Shown here in pieces: positions 44,201-55,414 of a DNA stretch of 64,000 bases; positions within the stretch are counted from its first letter, which is position 1; each line of letters starts with the position of its first letter. Under the pieces are notes generated by a model. The model was given only the letters and a program-made list of their open reading frames with translations, was not told where the DNA came from and made no database searches. The stretch covers positions 1,550,001 to 1,614,000 of the forward strand of contig JAHLKI010000001.1 in the NCBI GenBank assembly GCA_025602905.1, in the 5' to 3' direction. A program made the position numbers and the translations under genes. The DNA is from Phlyctochytrium arcticum (lineage: Eukaryota > Chytridiomycota > Chytridiomycetes > Chytridiales > Chytridiaceae).

Positions 44201-47200
44201 CTCGTTGGCGCTCTGCTTCCCTGGCCTTGAGCCGAGCAGCCTCCTCCAATTGCTGTATCCGTGATTGTTGTTCAGATCGCGTGCGTGCCGCTAACTGCTC
44301 TAGTCGTGATCCTTCGCCGACATCCATGGAAGAGGTACCTCGACGACTGGCAGCTTCCATGTCTTCGCGGCGTTTAGCTTGAAGTTCCAAATCCCGCCGC
44401 AAAGCATCGCGCAAATCTATACCTCCGGGCTTCGGGACAACCCTCCCGACGACCCTAGTATCAGGTTGCGTTGGCTCATCCGAATCATCTTGAGTTAGAT
44501 CGATCAAATTATCATCAGCGGCGGGAGGGGCAGTCGTGGCCTGAGTACCGACATTTGCTAATGACTCGCCCGAAATGGCAGACATCTTTTGCCTGTATCC
44601 AACCATCGTACTTTGATATGGGCTAAAACTGGATGCGGAAGCCGCAGACGTCGTTTCCTTTGCCCGAGGTGCATGTCGGTCGAAAATTGGAACCACTTTT
44701 GCGGTCGCCTTTGCTGCCGGCACGGGAGCTGATTTGTCCGTCGCTTGGGATGGTCCAGCCGACGATTCGGGAATGCGGGGCGCACTTTGAGATGCAGCTG
44801 CCTCTGTCACAGGTCTTCGCCGTTCTTGCTCTCGTTCTAGAGCTTGACGCAAATCCCCAGGTCCAGGCGCCGGCACGGGAACTGATTTCTCCGTCCCTTG
44901 TGATGTAACAGCCGACGGCTCGGAAGGACGGGGTGCACTTTGCGCTGCTATTGCTGCTGCTCCAATTGCCTCTTTTACGGCTTTTCGTCGTTCTTGGTCT
45001 CGTTCCAACGCTTGGCGCAAGTCCCCAGGTACAGGAGCCGGCACGAGATCCGATTTCTCCGTCACTTGGGATGCTCCAGCCGAGGATTCGGAGAGACGGG
45101 GTGGTTGTTGAGCTGCTATAGCTGCCGCCGCCGCTTTCACTGCCTTTCGTCGTTCTTGGTCGCGTTCCAAAGCTTGGCGCAAGTCCACAGCCGGTCGTTC
45201 TGGAGGGGCGGCAACTTGACTCTGTTGGGCCTTGCGCGTCGACTGCAGAGTGGGAAGTGCTGCCAAAGCCGCCTTGCGCCTTTCGTGATCTCGTTCCAGT
45301 GCCCTGCGGACCTCTGCTTCTCTTCGCTGTCTACTGGAGAGGATGGCCGCCTCATTTTCCACCGGATTGTCCCTTCTTTCAACAACATTCGTGGCTCCTG
45401 TAACGGCAGCTGATGGGGCGCTACTGGTAGGTTGCGTGGTGGTGACTGCTGCGGCTTGACTGGGTGCTGGCTGAGCGGTAATGGGCTTGGCGCTTGGGAC
45501 TGATCCGGCATGTGTAGCAGTCGATGGGGCATTGGTAGGCTGGGAGGTGGCGACCGGTACAATTTGCCGGGGCACCGACGGGGCGGTTGCCGGTTTAGAA
45601 GTAGTGACCGATGCTGCCTGACTGGGTGCTGGCTGAGCGCTAGTAGGTTTAGATGTTGGGGCCAATGCTGCCTGACTGGGAGCTGGCTGGGCACTTGCCG
45701 GTTTGGATACAGGAGCGGACGCAGCAGGTACCCCAGCAGCAGGCGTAACAAGCTTACCATTCCCACCAATCTCCACCGGACCCGTAGCAAACCCAACTTC
45801 ATCATCATCCTCCGTCATCACAATATCCCAGGGAAGGTTGCGCACGGGCTGGCGACTTTCCACAATAATCAGTTTGGCCCTGGGCCCATCTTCCACCATC
45901 GCGTAATTGGTTGACTGAGTTTGTTGCGGGACGGCAGGTGCTTGTCGTGGAGTGACAACAGAAGTTGTCGTAACTTCAATCGGTGTTGGAGTGGAAGATT
46001 GCTCAACCGCAAGCGTTGCTGATGGCTGCCGCGTGCCTGGTACACCGTTCGATGATGTTGGTGCAGATGATGGTGGTTGTGGACCTGGAACGCCATCTGT
46101 TTCCGGCTGCTGCTGAACTCGTTGTTTCTTGCGCGAAGCTGCTGCTGCACCACCACCAGAAACCGGTGGCTGAGAATCTTTCTCTCGAGGACTGGACGGA
46201 GCGCTATCGTCGCGGTGTTTACGTTTCGAGACCAAAGCGGAACGAAGCCTTTCCTCCTCTTGTTCAATCAATTCCAATTCCCTTCGAATTTTGGCGCGCT
46301 TGGCCTCGGTTTGGCTCAAAATGCGTTCCAATTCAGTCTCTGTCATGGTAGAATCGGTAGATGGCTTATTTGTGGTAATTTTCGTTGCTTGAGAAACAAC
46401 GGCCGCCCCTGGCGCCGACGCACTGTTGGTAGTGACTGCTGAAGATGAAGCAGCCCCAGTATTGGTTGTCTAAGCAACAAAAAAACACTTAAAATCCAGT
46501 CAGGCTGGGTAGCTCCAATACATGCTCTCACCTGAACATTCGATGAAGTAGCCGGAGCAGGTGTATTTCTCGGCGAGGGAACAGGTTTCGGCAACGGTTT
46601 GGGTAACTGCGGAGGTGGTGGAAGTGCTCGTGGACGAGCAGTTTGTGGGGGAGTAGGTGCAACAGCTTTGCCCTTTGATTTTGAATTTGCTGTCGCGGCA
46701 TTGGCAGCTGGAGCGGTGGTGGTACTGGCGGACAGTTGACCAGTGGTAGCAGGAACGACGGGCGCCAAAGCCGCAGGCTGTTTCTGGCTTAAAGCAACAT
46801 TATGTGCAGGCGAAACCGCTGGGCGATGTTCTCCGGGCTCCAACGGCCGAACAGGCTCAAATCCAGAGTTGATAATCTTGGCCGCAACCGCCTTCATCGA
46901 TACCCCATTTTGACAATCTCGTCTTTTAAAAAGATTTTATTCAGCACATTCCCCCGCTATACCATTTATATGTGACTATACCTCGCTTTAGCCATCGTAT
47001 GGAATATCGCTTCGTCGCTATTGCCCCATTGTCGTAACAATTCCACAATCGTCAAAGCATCCGGACGGTGCTGCGGAACGACTTCAGAGTTGAGCAGCAG
47101 GTCAAGCGTCTGCTTGTAATCCATTTGGCCGCCTATAAAGGGAAAAGGTACAGTGTGAGGGGGTGTGTTTTCGCATTATCGGCAACTGGGTTCAGCTGAT

Positions 47201-47257
47201 CTACGTACTTGACGGCGCAGGAGCAGCCACTTCCGCACCATTGCTTCCACGGCTCAT
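41231..47257 (-). CDS. giant protein with long charged single helix, 1,908 aa
   Basis: Six exons: 47209-47257, 46982-47132, 46532-46922, 42564-46469, 42208-42508 and 41231-42159. All five introns (76, 59, 62, 55, 48 nt) preserve the frame. A short helical N-terminal module (QTLDLLLNSEVVPQHRPDAL, IVELLRQWGNSDEAIF) is followed by a Pro/Ala/Ser/Thr-rich region. Five imperfect repeats of the form DLRQALERDQERRKAV come next. Then, from about 44300 down to 42740, there are ~40 repeats like AKAREAERQRKLKEEAE. Such alternating Arg/Lys and Glu runs form stable single alpha-helices, as in caldesmon and myosin-type stalks. The C-terminus is Ser/Pro-rich. The family is not recognised; a cytoskeletal or scaffold role is plausible. 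Confidence 0.8.
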
Positions 47258-48050
47258 TGGAGGAACCATACACAACAAGGCGGGAAGTATCGTCTTCTTT
47301 CAACAAGCGGTGCCTTTGGATCGTTGATTCGTTGTCCAAAATGTGGTTTTCCCACCAAGTGGAAGTAGGGTAGGAGCTTTGGTTTCGACAGGTTTCGCGC
47401 GACACGTGTTTTGTTCATGCGCAGCAACAGAGTTTGCAGATTCCAAAAAATCATTTCCCCATCAGGGAATCGAACCCTGGCCGCCACGGTGAGAGCGTGG
47501 AATCCTAACCACTGGACCAATGAGGATTTATGAAATGGTGAGTCTAAATGGTGAATAAATACTTATTTTAGGCTCCGGCCTTGAAGTTACATTTCCCTGT
47601 TTGTCATTTGGGAAGGGCAAATGAGTGCCTGTAATGCGTTATGTCAAGTCAGGATGGGGGTGGACACTCTGGACCCCGATGGAATCGAGAGGTCAAGCTG
47701 ATGGTGTTGATGGTGAACGATATGTGCTGGACGGTACGGTTCCGGCAGCCAAATGTCCCAAGAAGGCAAAGAATTGCGGAAGGAGAGCAAGGTATCAATT
47801 TCATTGAGGACGCCAAAATTATAGCACCAACGTTTTTTGGCATTTCCAATTGAAAGTGCTCACCTGTTTATAATAAACTTGTTGTAAAGCTGGTTCTCAG
47901 CTTCAATCCGGCAGTCTCATTTTTCATTTGTGGCGTATGTGGCAAAATCCCAAGACTGGCCAATGACTGTCCTTTATTTAGGACAGTAGGAAAAAAGGAG
48001 TATAGAAAGGGCAATTTCTGGAAGTGACAAGAGGGGAGTGCAGCATGTGT
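47258..48050. other. intergenic with tRNA-Glu
   Basis: Apart from the tRNA at 47455-47526, no gene is supported. Overlapping ~65-codon frames at 47625-47853 show no domain. Confidence 0.45.
47455..47526 (-). tRNA. tRNA-Glu (anticodon CTC)
   Basis: A 72-nt cloverleaf. Acceptor TCCTCAT pairs with ATGGGGA (one T-G pair). The anticodon arm is CCACG-CTCTCAC-CGTGG, and the T arm contains GGTTCGATTCC. A T run follows on the minus strand. It resembles the tRNA-Glu(TTC) at 35982 over most of its length. Confidence 0.95.
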
Positions 48051-48449
48051 TTAGGTATAGATTATGTGTGAGAGAGAGAGAGGGAGAGAGAAAGGGAGAG
48101 CGCGGGACGGTTTGTTTTGGGATTCTGCGGAATGCCAAGGGCCTCTGATCTCTCTTTCATGCCAGAACAAGAAGCCGAGGTTTCTGGCCGCATTCGTGTC
48201 CCTGTTCCAAGTCGTCCTGCAGCGGTTGCAGCGACGCACGCCGTACAGCTCTGACTTGGTGCCATCCTCGTGAAGGATCGACAGCGCTTGCAAGTCCCTA
48301 ACAACCGACGAATGTCTGAATGTCAGTCCTCTTGCAACCACTAGCTGGGATACCGCGACAAACCTACCATTTCTTCTGCTCCTCCCTTTCGTTGGTGTTG
48401 TCGTCAAGCTGCATCCCCTCACGCATCGAATCATCCTTCCAACGTTCAA
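48051..48449 (-). pseudogene. degenerate Fanzor C-terminal fragment
   Basis: The frame carries YGVRRCNRCRTTWNRDTNAA followed by RNLGFLFWHERE. This is the second zinc half-site and the RuvC-III Asp motif of TnpB/Fanzor nucleases. It aligns with YAVRHCPKCETNWNRDVNAA and GNIGFVFWYER in the intact gene about 1 kb upstream on the same strand. The preceding residues (VVRDLQALSILHEDGTKSEL) also align. No RuvC-I motif or first zinc half-site was found in the frame. The stop lies beside a 48067-48108 GA-rich run. It looks like a decayed relative, not an exact duplicate. Confidence 0.75.
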
Positions 48450-48921
48450 CTAAAGTGGTCTTTTGTTCTTTTCTCAAACTTCATCAAGGACCATTCATTG
48501 TCGCGTGTACTCCGGCTCGGTTCTACCCGGTTTTATGCTGGGTTTATGCGAATGGAGAGAGCGGAGAGAGCTGGCAAGATCATCGACATACACAAAATCG
48601 ATCTTGTGCAAAAACTTGGGTGCTTCACTTTGGATGTCGAGAAGAACTTCAACGTTATACTGTATTGGTGCTCACTGGCAGTGCGTGCTGGTATATATGA
48701 CTTGTCAAAAACAGCTCTCGAAACCGAGGCAAACTTATTGTAGGTGTCTCTGACGACGACAAAGAGCATATCATATGTGACAGAATGCACTCGACAGGTA
48801 CATCATCTCCCGCCATCAAATCAAATTGCTCTGTTGAGAGCAGAGGAGAAATCTGGACCATCCCGATGAGTGATGTAGTCAAGAGAGATGATTTTAATGA
48901 CTTTAAGAAAGGCAAGGTTGG
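48450..48921. other. spacer between Fanzor gene and fragment
   Basis: No gene supported. In TnpB and Fanzor systems the guide RNA is commonly encoded at or just past the 3' end of the nuclease gene, so this is where one would look. I did not identify a specific RNA structure. Confidence 0.4.
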
Positions 48922-51900
48922 CTATAGATTGTGCGAACAGGGAAAATGCCGAAAATAATGATAGATATACAATTTAAAGATCTCGCTCAAGCCCTGCGAC
49001 GTCTGGCGGCTACTCAGATCAAGATATTGACGACTGGGAAACCCTGTGTACTGATACCCAAGTGGGCGGCGGCCCGCGCCATTGCACCGCTCATACCAGA
49101 ATACAAATCCAATATTTCCCGCAGCGTTGACGTCGCGGTTCCAATTTGTTTCGCACTTTGGGCAATGGCGTACCGCGTAGATGGTGGGACCATCTGAGTT
49201 GTTTGAATCGACAAGCTGCGCCCGCACGTCCCATCCTTTATTCGCCACGAGCATGGCCGCATTGTCGTCGTCATCCGGCTCGTCCAACTCCTCGACAACT
49301 TCCTCTTGCTCCTCATCCAGCAAGCCGACCGGTGCCACCACGCCCTTCTCTCCCACATCCCCCTCCTCTTTGAAATTCGTGATGCGGCATTTGTAACAAA
49401 CCCTTGAAGTCCGGTGCTCGTTTACCAGGACTAGAGTCACATGCCGGCTAAGATGTTGGCGTATGGCTTTATGAGGGGCCCCCCGACCGCCCCTTTTAAC
49501 ATTGAATTGTGCAGCTCCGTAGGCCACTACAATTTCGGATCTTGCCCTATGGGCATTGCTTGGACCCTTGACCCGTTTTGCCAGCGCATGCAACGTCTTT
49601 TGAAGTCGGATGTGCTTGAAAAATCGCCAATTGGCTTCTTTGGCGTGATACGCACGCAAGTCTGAGTAAGAAGCCAGGATGCTGCTCAGATGATTTCGGA
49701 AGCGCGCCAGGTTGACGGTTTTGGCTGAGGGTATGATGCTCTGGAGGGCATCCACATTCGTGTTCACAGAAAAGGCTTTCTTGTGCGCAAGCCTCAACTT
49801 GTCGACATAGTTGTGTCCTGCACTGTGTGCCCATTCTCTGCCCGAAAACGTCGCCGTGTGTGGTCTTGCCAGCTCCCTCATTCTCCTTTTGGCATCCGGT
49901 TTTAACGGGTACTTAGACTTGATGTGGTTGGTTTTAAAATCTTCCTCGAAGGACGGCATCCGGGAGCAAAGTGAATCGTCCTCTTCAAACTTCAACTGCG
50001 GCTCATAAACTGTCACCACGTCACTATGTCCGGGATCTACGGCCTTGAAGATTGTTTGGGTTGTAACCGACACATTTGATGGTGTGAGGGGTGTGGTTGA
50101 TCTTTTTGGTCGCGAACACACAAATGAACAGGAATGACCATCTGTGGTCATGAAAAAGGAGAAATTGCGCTTGGAATTGCGGTTTGGCGTACTATGGAAT
50201 GAATGAAGCAGCTAAGAGTTAGGGGTCTTGCTCTGGTTTGCCACAGCGACTTTTCTTAACCTACTTTGCATTGAAATATGGAACGCGGATGCCACGGAGG
50301 CGCTCCAGTTCGAATGAGTCCAACCATAACCCGAATTTCCACGACAGAGGTTGCGTTTTATCGGCAAAAAACGTGTAACGTTCAGTGTCGATATACCGCC
50401 ATAGATGGTGAAGGCACTGCGTATCGATCTTCATATTGCGCGGAGCCAATGATGGCCGTGGCAGCAAGGTCCACAGACGGATTGGGCTGACTTTTACTTG
50501 ATCGCTCACGCCAGGTTCGTGAAACTTTCCATTGTGAAGTTCACTACGTGTTCTACTTGCAAGATTCTGAACAAGCTTCAGGATGCTTCCAGGAACACAC
50601 CCGCGCCGTTTTTTATCTTTTCCCCGGCTCCTTCCATTCTGAAGACTGTCGGGAACACTCTTGGTGTCATTGTTCGCCGCTGAGAGCAATGCTTTCGAAA
50701 GGCGCCGGCGCATATGTTTCGAAATCCGAACCGAGTCCGCAATCTCTGCGTCGTGTACGATACGCTCCACTTGGTGTCGAGCCCAAGAGACCGAAACTTG
50801 AGATTTGGCTTTGGTGCTCGCACCAATTTTGTCAATGTTTTTGGACGATGCTGATTGGTCGTTGAGCTCCTCCAAATATCTGAGCATGTGAATATGGATT
50901 GGAAAGTAGGATTGGCACCAGTTTCCTGATGAGTCCATCTTCGACTTGCATATGGGCAATCCATTGGGATCGTTGTCGACTACACGTTGCGCGATTTCGT
51001 TGAATATGGCGAGAATACTTTCGCCAGCAGCAGGAATCGCGAGAAGGGCAATCCGACGCTTTGCGTCCGGCTTCTCTCCCGGACGACTCTGCAAGAAAAC
51101 AATATCACCAGCGCTTGAGGGGGCACGCCATTGGGGAATCGGTGGGACTTCGACATTGTTTTGGCGGGCAAGGATATATGCCTGCCCCTCGTTGTAGTAC
51201 ATCTTCTTGGCCATGCGTGCGGCCAAGAATTTGCAGTCGGACGCTTGCCATTTGCCGGCCAACTCCTCTCGCGATGTTAGAATGATCTCCAGCCGTACTG
51301 CAAAGTACTGCGCGATCCTCGTCAGGAGATGCGTAGTTACGTGCTGGCGAGTAAGCTCGCCTAGCTCCTCCGCCGCGTATGTCAAAGGATTTGTCAGACC
51401 GGCACGCGATGCCCAAGAGAGGGTGCTTGGGCGCGAGTTGCAATGCAATTCGAAGGCTGCGGATACACGGCCATCTTCAAATTGAAAGTTCGAGAGGTCC
51501 GGGGTGTCTCCGTCAACAACAGACACGGATTGAAAACATTTTGTTATCAATGCCGCAAGCTCGGTTTTGTTGCCGAAAGGAAGTCGTTTTTGGGGGGTGG
51601 CGTTGATCTCGGCCAAGGTGTATAGTGAAAACACCTGTCCACCCTCGAACACGATCTGATTGTATCTGTGATTACAAATTTTAGTGGATGTGAAGGATTA
51701 AGGGCTGGTCGTCAAAAAAGTCCAATCTCCCACCTGTAAACAGCATCACGGATGACGGTGACCACTTCTGGATACCGTGCGATTCCCCCTGACCCGTCAG
51801 CAGTACCTGCGAGGCCAATCTTCACAGCAAAAGTTGCCCTTGACTGTGGCTTTTGTTCATTGCCTTCTGTCGTTCTGGCGCCCCCATCGTCTTTGGGATC

Positions 51901-52658
51901 GTACATGGCGTCCATCGGTAGCAGTTCCCGCTGAAGACGTGCAATCGGAACATTGGCCCGTTTACCTCTCGTGGTCTTGTCCTTCTTGGAAGCCAGGCCA
52001 CTGGTTGTACTCGAAGTATTTTGAAGTTCGGCTTTCAAAGCCGCGATTTCAGCCTTTGATTTACCGCGGAACCGGCACTTGGCAAAGGTGCTTCGACTGT
52101 GGGGCGGAATTTCTTCCTCGGAAGCTGATGGATTCATCCGGCGACATGGACATTTGGAAGCTTGGTTCCCTATAATATCGAATTTGCGTCAGACTTTCTG
52201 CAAAACATTACCCTGACGAAAAAACTTACTTTGTCGCTGGATTTCCTTTGCCGGAGCAAATGGAGACGAGACTGGGATCCAACCTCCTGGGCTTCTGTTC
52301 GGTGGTGTAGTCTCCCTTTCCGCCCCTTCAGCTGCCGACTCGGCGTTCCTTTGACGCGTGCTGGAAGACGCTGCGGCCGTCCCCAAGTCTGGACTACCGC
52401 TCTCTAGTGACAGCAAACTTATCAGAAAAGAAATGACGTAGATTGTAACATCAATAGTAGAAACGCACCTCGCTGATGAATGGACCACGCCAGTGCCTCG
52501 TCGGCTTCCAACTGCTCCGGCATTGTCGAAGTCGGAGGTGTGTGGGTTACTAGTGAAGGAGACCCGGGCGTCACTGCCTTCTGTTTGCCTTTCCATCTCG
52601 CGGGGGGAGGAGTCGCAGAGGTTGGACTGGTAGCCCGTCGTTTTCCCTTTCCCGACAT
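48922..52658 (-). CDS. Fanzor1-type RNA-guided nuclease, 1,156 aa
   Basis: Five exons: 52469-52658, 52230-52403, 51734-52169, 50265-51665 and 48922-50191. Introns (65, 60, 68, 73 nt) are all GT-AG and in frame. The first 100 residues are disordered and basic. Residues ~210-735 form the recognition part (VTVIRDAVYR|YNQIVFEGGQ). The C-terminal third is the RuvC nuclease. It has RuvC-I AVDPGHSDVVTVYEP (Asp ~786) and VVAYGAAQF. Next is VNEHRTSRVCYKC, with Glu ~992 (the position used by TnpB/Fanzor proteins with a rearranged active site) and the first zinc half-site. HCPKCETNWNRDVNAAGNI supplies the second half-site and RuvC-III Asp ~1087. All three acidic residues and four cysteines are present, so the gene looks catalytically intact. 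Fanzors are eukaryotic TnpB relatives; one from the chytrid Spizellomyces punctatus is an established RNA-guided DNA nuclease. Activity here is inferred. Confidence 0.9.
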
Positions 52659-52669
52659 GAATGAGACGA

Positions 52670-52965
52670 GAGACGGGAGAGGAAGGATGGATAATCAAGT
52701 CGAGACGAGAGAAGAACGATGGATAATCAAGTCGAGAGACGAGAGACGAGAGAGGAACGATGGATAATCAAGTCGAGAGACGAGAGAGGAAGGATGGATA
52801 ATCAAGTCGAGACGAGAGACGAGAGAGGAACGATGGATAATCAAGTCGAGACGAGAGACGAGAGAGGAACGATGGATAATCAAGTCGAGACGAGAGACGA
52901 GAGAGGAAGGATGGATAATCAAGTCGAGACGAGAGAAGAACGATGGATAATCAAGTCGTTTCCGA
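52670..52965. repeat. minisatellite beside the Fanzor start codon
   Basis: Eight copies of GATGGATAATCAAGTCGAGA, each separated by 1-2 units of GACGAGA or AGAGGAAC/AGGAAG. Unit lengths run about 32-42 bp. The array begins within about 15 bp of the Fanzor ATG (minus strand), so it lies in its 5' UTR or core promoter. The last copy ends at about 52960. Confidence 0.9.
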
Positions 52966-53379
52966 ATGGGATGGACCTTCTCAGGTAGATCTTTGACGCG
53001 TGAGGCGACTCCGACCGCACGCCGCAGACCCGGCTGCTTACGAAACGGGGACTCTAGCGGCTAAAACCCCAGCTGAAACAACGCGGCGACGGGCGACTGC
53101 TTACGAAACGGGGACTCTCGCGAGACGTGAAACGACGCGGCGATGGGCGGCGGCGCTTTGCCCCGGTTTTCCGCGCAGCCTCTGAATCCTCTCGCGAGCC
53201 GCCCCGCCTTCTTCCGCCTTCTTCCGATCGTGGCCTCAGTCCTGCACCAAAGCAATCAGGGTCTTTCTTTTTTTTTCGTGCGGGCACGGCAGTTCTCGGG
53301 TGAGTTTAATTGCCAAGCTTTTCTGATCCTTTTTTTTCGCAGGACGCCATCTCCCCTCCAGCAGTATAAAAGGCCGAGG
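52966..53379. repeat. GC-rich ~60-bp imperfect tandem repeat and spacer
   Basis: TGCTTACGAAACGGGGACTC occurs at 53035 and 53098, each followed by a GAAAC-ACGCGGCGA segment. CTTCCGCCTTCTTCCG is doubled at 53208-53226. A TATAAAA box lies at 53365-53371. No gene. Confidence 0.6.
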
Positions 53380-53855
53380 ATGGGCTCTGCAACCCGCCGC
53401 CTAAGTTATCTGTCATCTCCACCGCACCGTCTTCCACCCTCATCTACACTCTGCGGACCGTCCGCCTACCCATCTGTGACCCATGCAACATGCATCATTC
53501 CGCTTGCGACTCACCCTCCTTCGGCCTTTGGTTGTTCAGCATCGTCTTCTCTGGAAACTTTCCCGGTTCGTATCCTGTTAAATTTATTTGTTGTAGACTC
53601 ATCACTCACTCACTTTCTGGTTTTCAGAGCGTGTCGCACCTTACCCGGATGAACCAGATGACTAGGAGAAGCAGCACAACCTCACGACACATCTCTGGCT
53701 GCAGAAGCACTATTTCCTTCCTTTGCCACAAGAAATCAAAACTCTCTCCCTCGCCACAAGGATACAACCACCTAGTCGGCACGATGCGATCTCCTGACTG
53801 CACGAATCTCTTTGGGCTACCAGCGAAACTGACTCAAGGCAAGGGGGGTCATTAA
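53380..53855 (+). CDS. possible small spliced gene, 137 aa
   Basis: Exons 53380-53565 and 53628-53855, joined by a good 62-nt intron (TTTTCAG acceptor), keep one frame and end in TAA. The product is Ser/Pro-rich without a known domain. A TATAAAA box at 53365-53371 is only about 10 bp before this ATG, so transcription may start inside the ORF and the true start may be later, or the unit may be non-coding. Confidence 0.22.
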
Positions 53856-55414
53856 ACTACCTTTCCCGGCGTAGGCGGGACGCGGCTGTATTGGAAGGCG
53901 TCGTCATACAATTTGTAGGAAGCCGCAGGGTCGAGGGGCACGACTCAATGGTAAGGTGTTTGTCCTTGTATCTGGGTCCTACGAGGGTATGCTAATATTT
54001 TCCCATTTTCAGTCTATCCCCTCCGACCAAATGGCCGCGTACGCCATTCCATTAAAAAATGCTTTACGCGGCCCGTGTCGATCTCGATCGACGTAAAGAG
54101 TAGTCAGTGACGGCGGCTCTAACTAAACCCGAGGTAATTTCCGTCTCTTAGTTTCAAATCTCGCTCATCATGCGCTAATTATTTTTTCATCCAATTGTTT
54201 CCTCATTTGCCTCTTGTAATTTTATCATCTTGTATCTCCGTACTGTACATTTTACCTACGGGCGCGTTTGTATTTTCTCTCTCTCTGTACTGTACATTTT
54301 GCCTCCGGGCGCGTAAGGGTTACATATTACAGTCGAAAAAGGCCCGAGGGGAGAAAGCAGTCAATTTCAAAGACAAAAAGATGGGCTCCAAATCGGGGAA
54401 TTCGTTTCATCGGCTACGCTTGCTCCGCAATCCAAAGGGATATTCTTTTGTAATGTAAATTTCGTGTGGGGAAAATATGAAAATTGGGGTCAACCGGAAA
54501 CCTCTCTGCTAAAATCCGGAAAAGCAAGACAGAACCTATGAAATACTTGAATCTACTTTTATTCCTCTCACAACATCGAGATCCGTAGTGTCATCAAGAT
54601 TGCATTCCAAGACCGCAACGAGTACATCTACACTGATGAGAATGACAATAACAGCGCCTTTTTTTCCATCTTTCCAACTAAAAGTATGAAAATCAAACGA
54701 TCCCTATATCAGTGACATTGGTTGTCCATTTACTTTGTCGAATCAGGTAACGTTCCTGTTCAATTCTTACACAGCGAGACTTTTTGTCAAAGTCCGTGGG
54801 AACATTTTCCGGGCGATAAATGGAGCGCGCGCGGTTTTGCATTCCGGATGTGAGTTGTTCTTTCCCTCTTGTTGATAACGACATGTATCGTTGAAACTAC
54901 TTAAACGATAATTTTAATCCCTACATTCACAATACCAGTATTACCCGTTTATCTGCTTCGCACTGCCCCCTCGACCACTAACCTATCTATGCATCATACC
55001 GCATACTTCTCTCGCTCAAAGTCTTCCTATTAAAACACCCGAGTGGCACGGACAGCATGTATGCTGGGTTTTGAGCAGGCGGCGGGTGATGAGGTTGACG
55101 GTTTTCCGGAATTGACGAGGATAGAGGTGGTGATGTGGATCGAGTACAGTACACAAAGACGGTATGATCATCGTTCGTTACGTCTTCATTCTTGGGTGTT
55201 CCTCGAGCAGAAATACTGCCTCACTATGGGGCTCTTATTAATCTCCCACCCCGATTAAACAGGATCTTTGCCATTTCAACAAATACTTGATTGACCCCAA
55301 AAAAAAGACCAGATATACAAACGAGGAAAAAACAACCAACCCCAAAACCCAAAAGAAGAGCATATACTATTTACACCCAAACCACAACAAAGTGTAGAAC
55401 ATATACATCACGGA
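53856..55414. other. long intergenic, no supported gene
   Basis: About 1.5 kb. CTCTGTACTGTACATTTTRCC is nearly duplicated at 54236-54256 and 54284-54304, each followed by a C/T-C-GGGCGCGT word. Open frames at 54195-54458 and 55043-55258 show no domain. Confidence 0.45.

Noticed and set aside
52670..52965. CRISPR-like array
   Set aside because: The spacers are themselves repeats of GACGAGA, not unique sequence, and this is a eukaryotic minisatellite.
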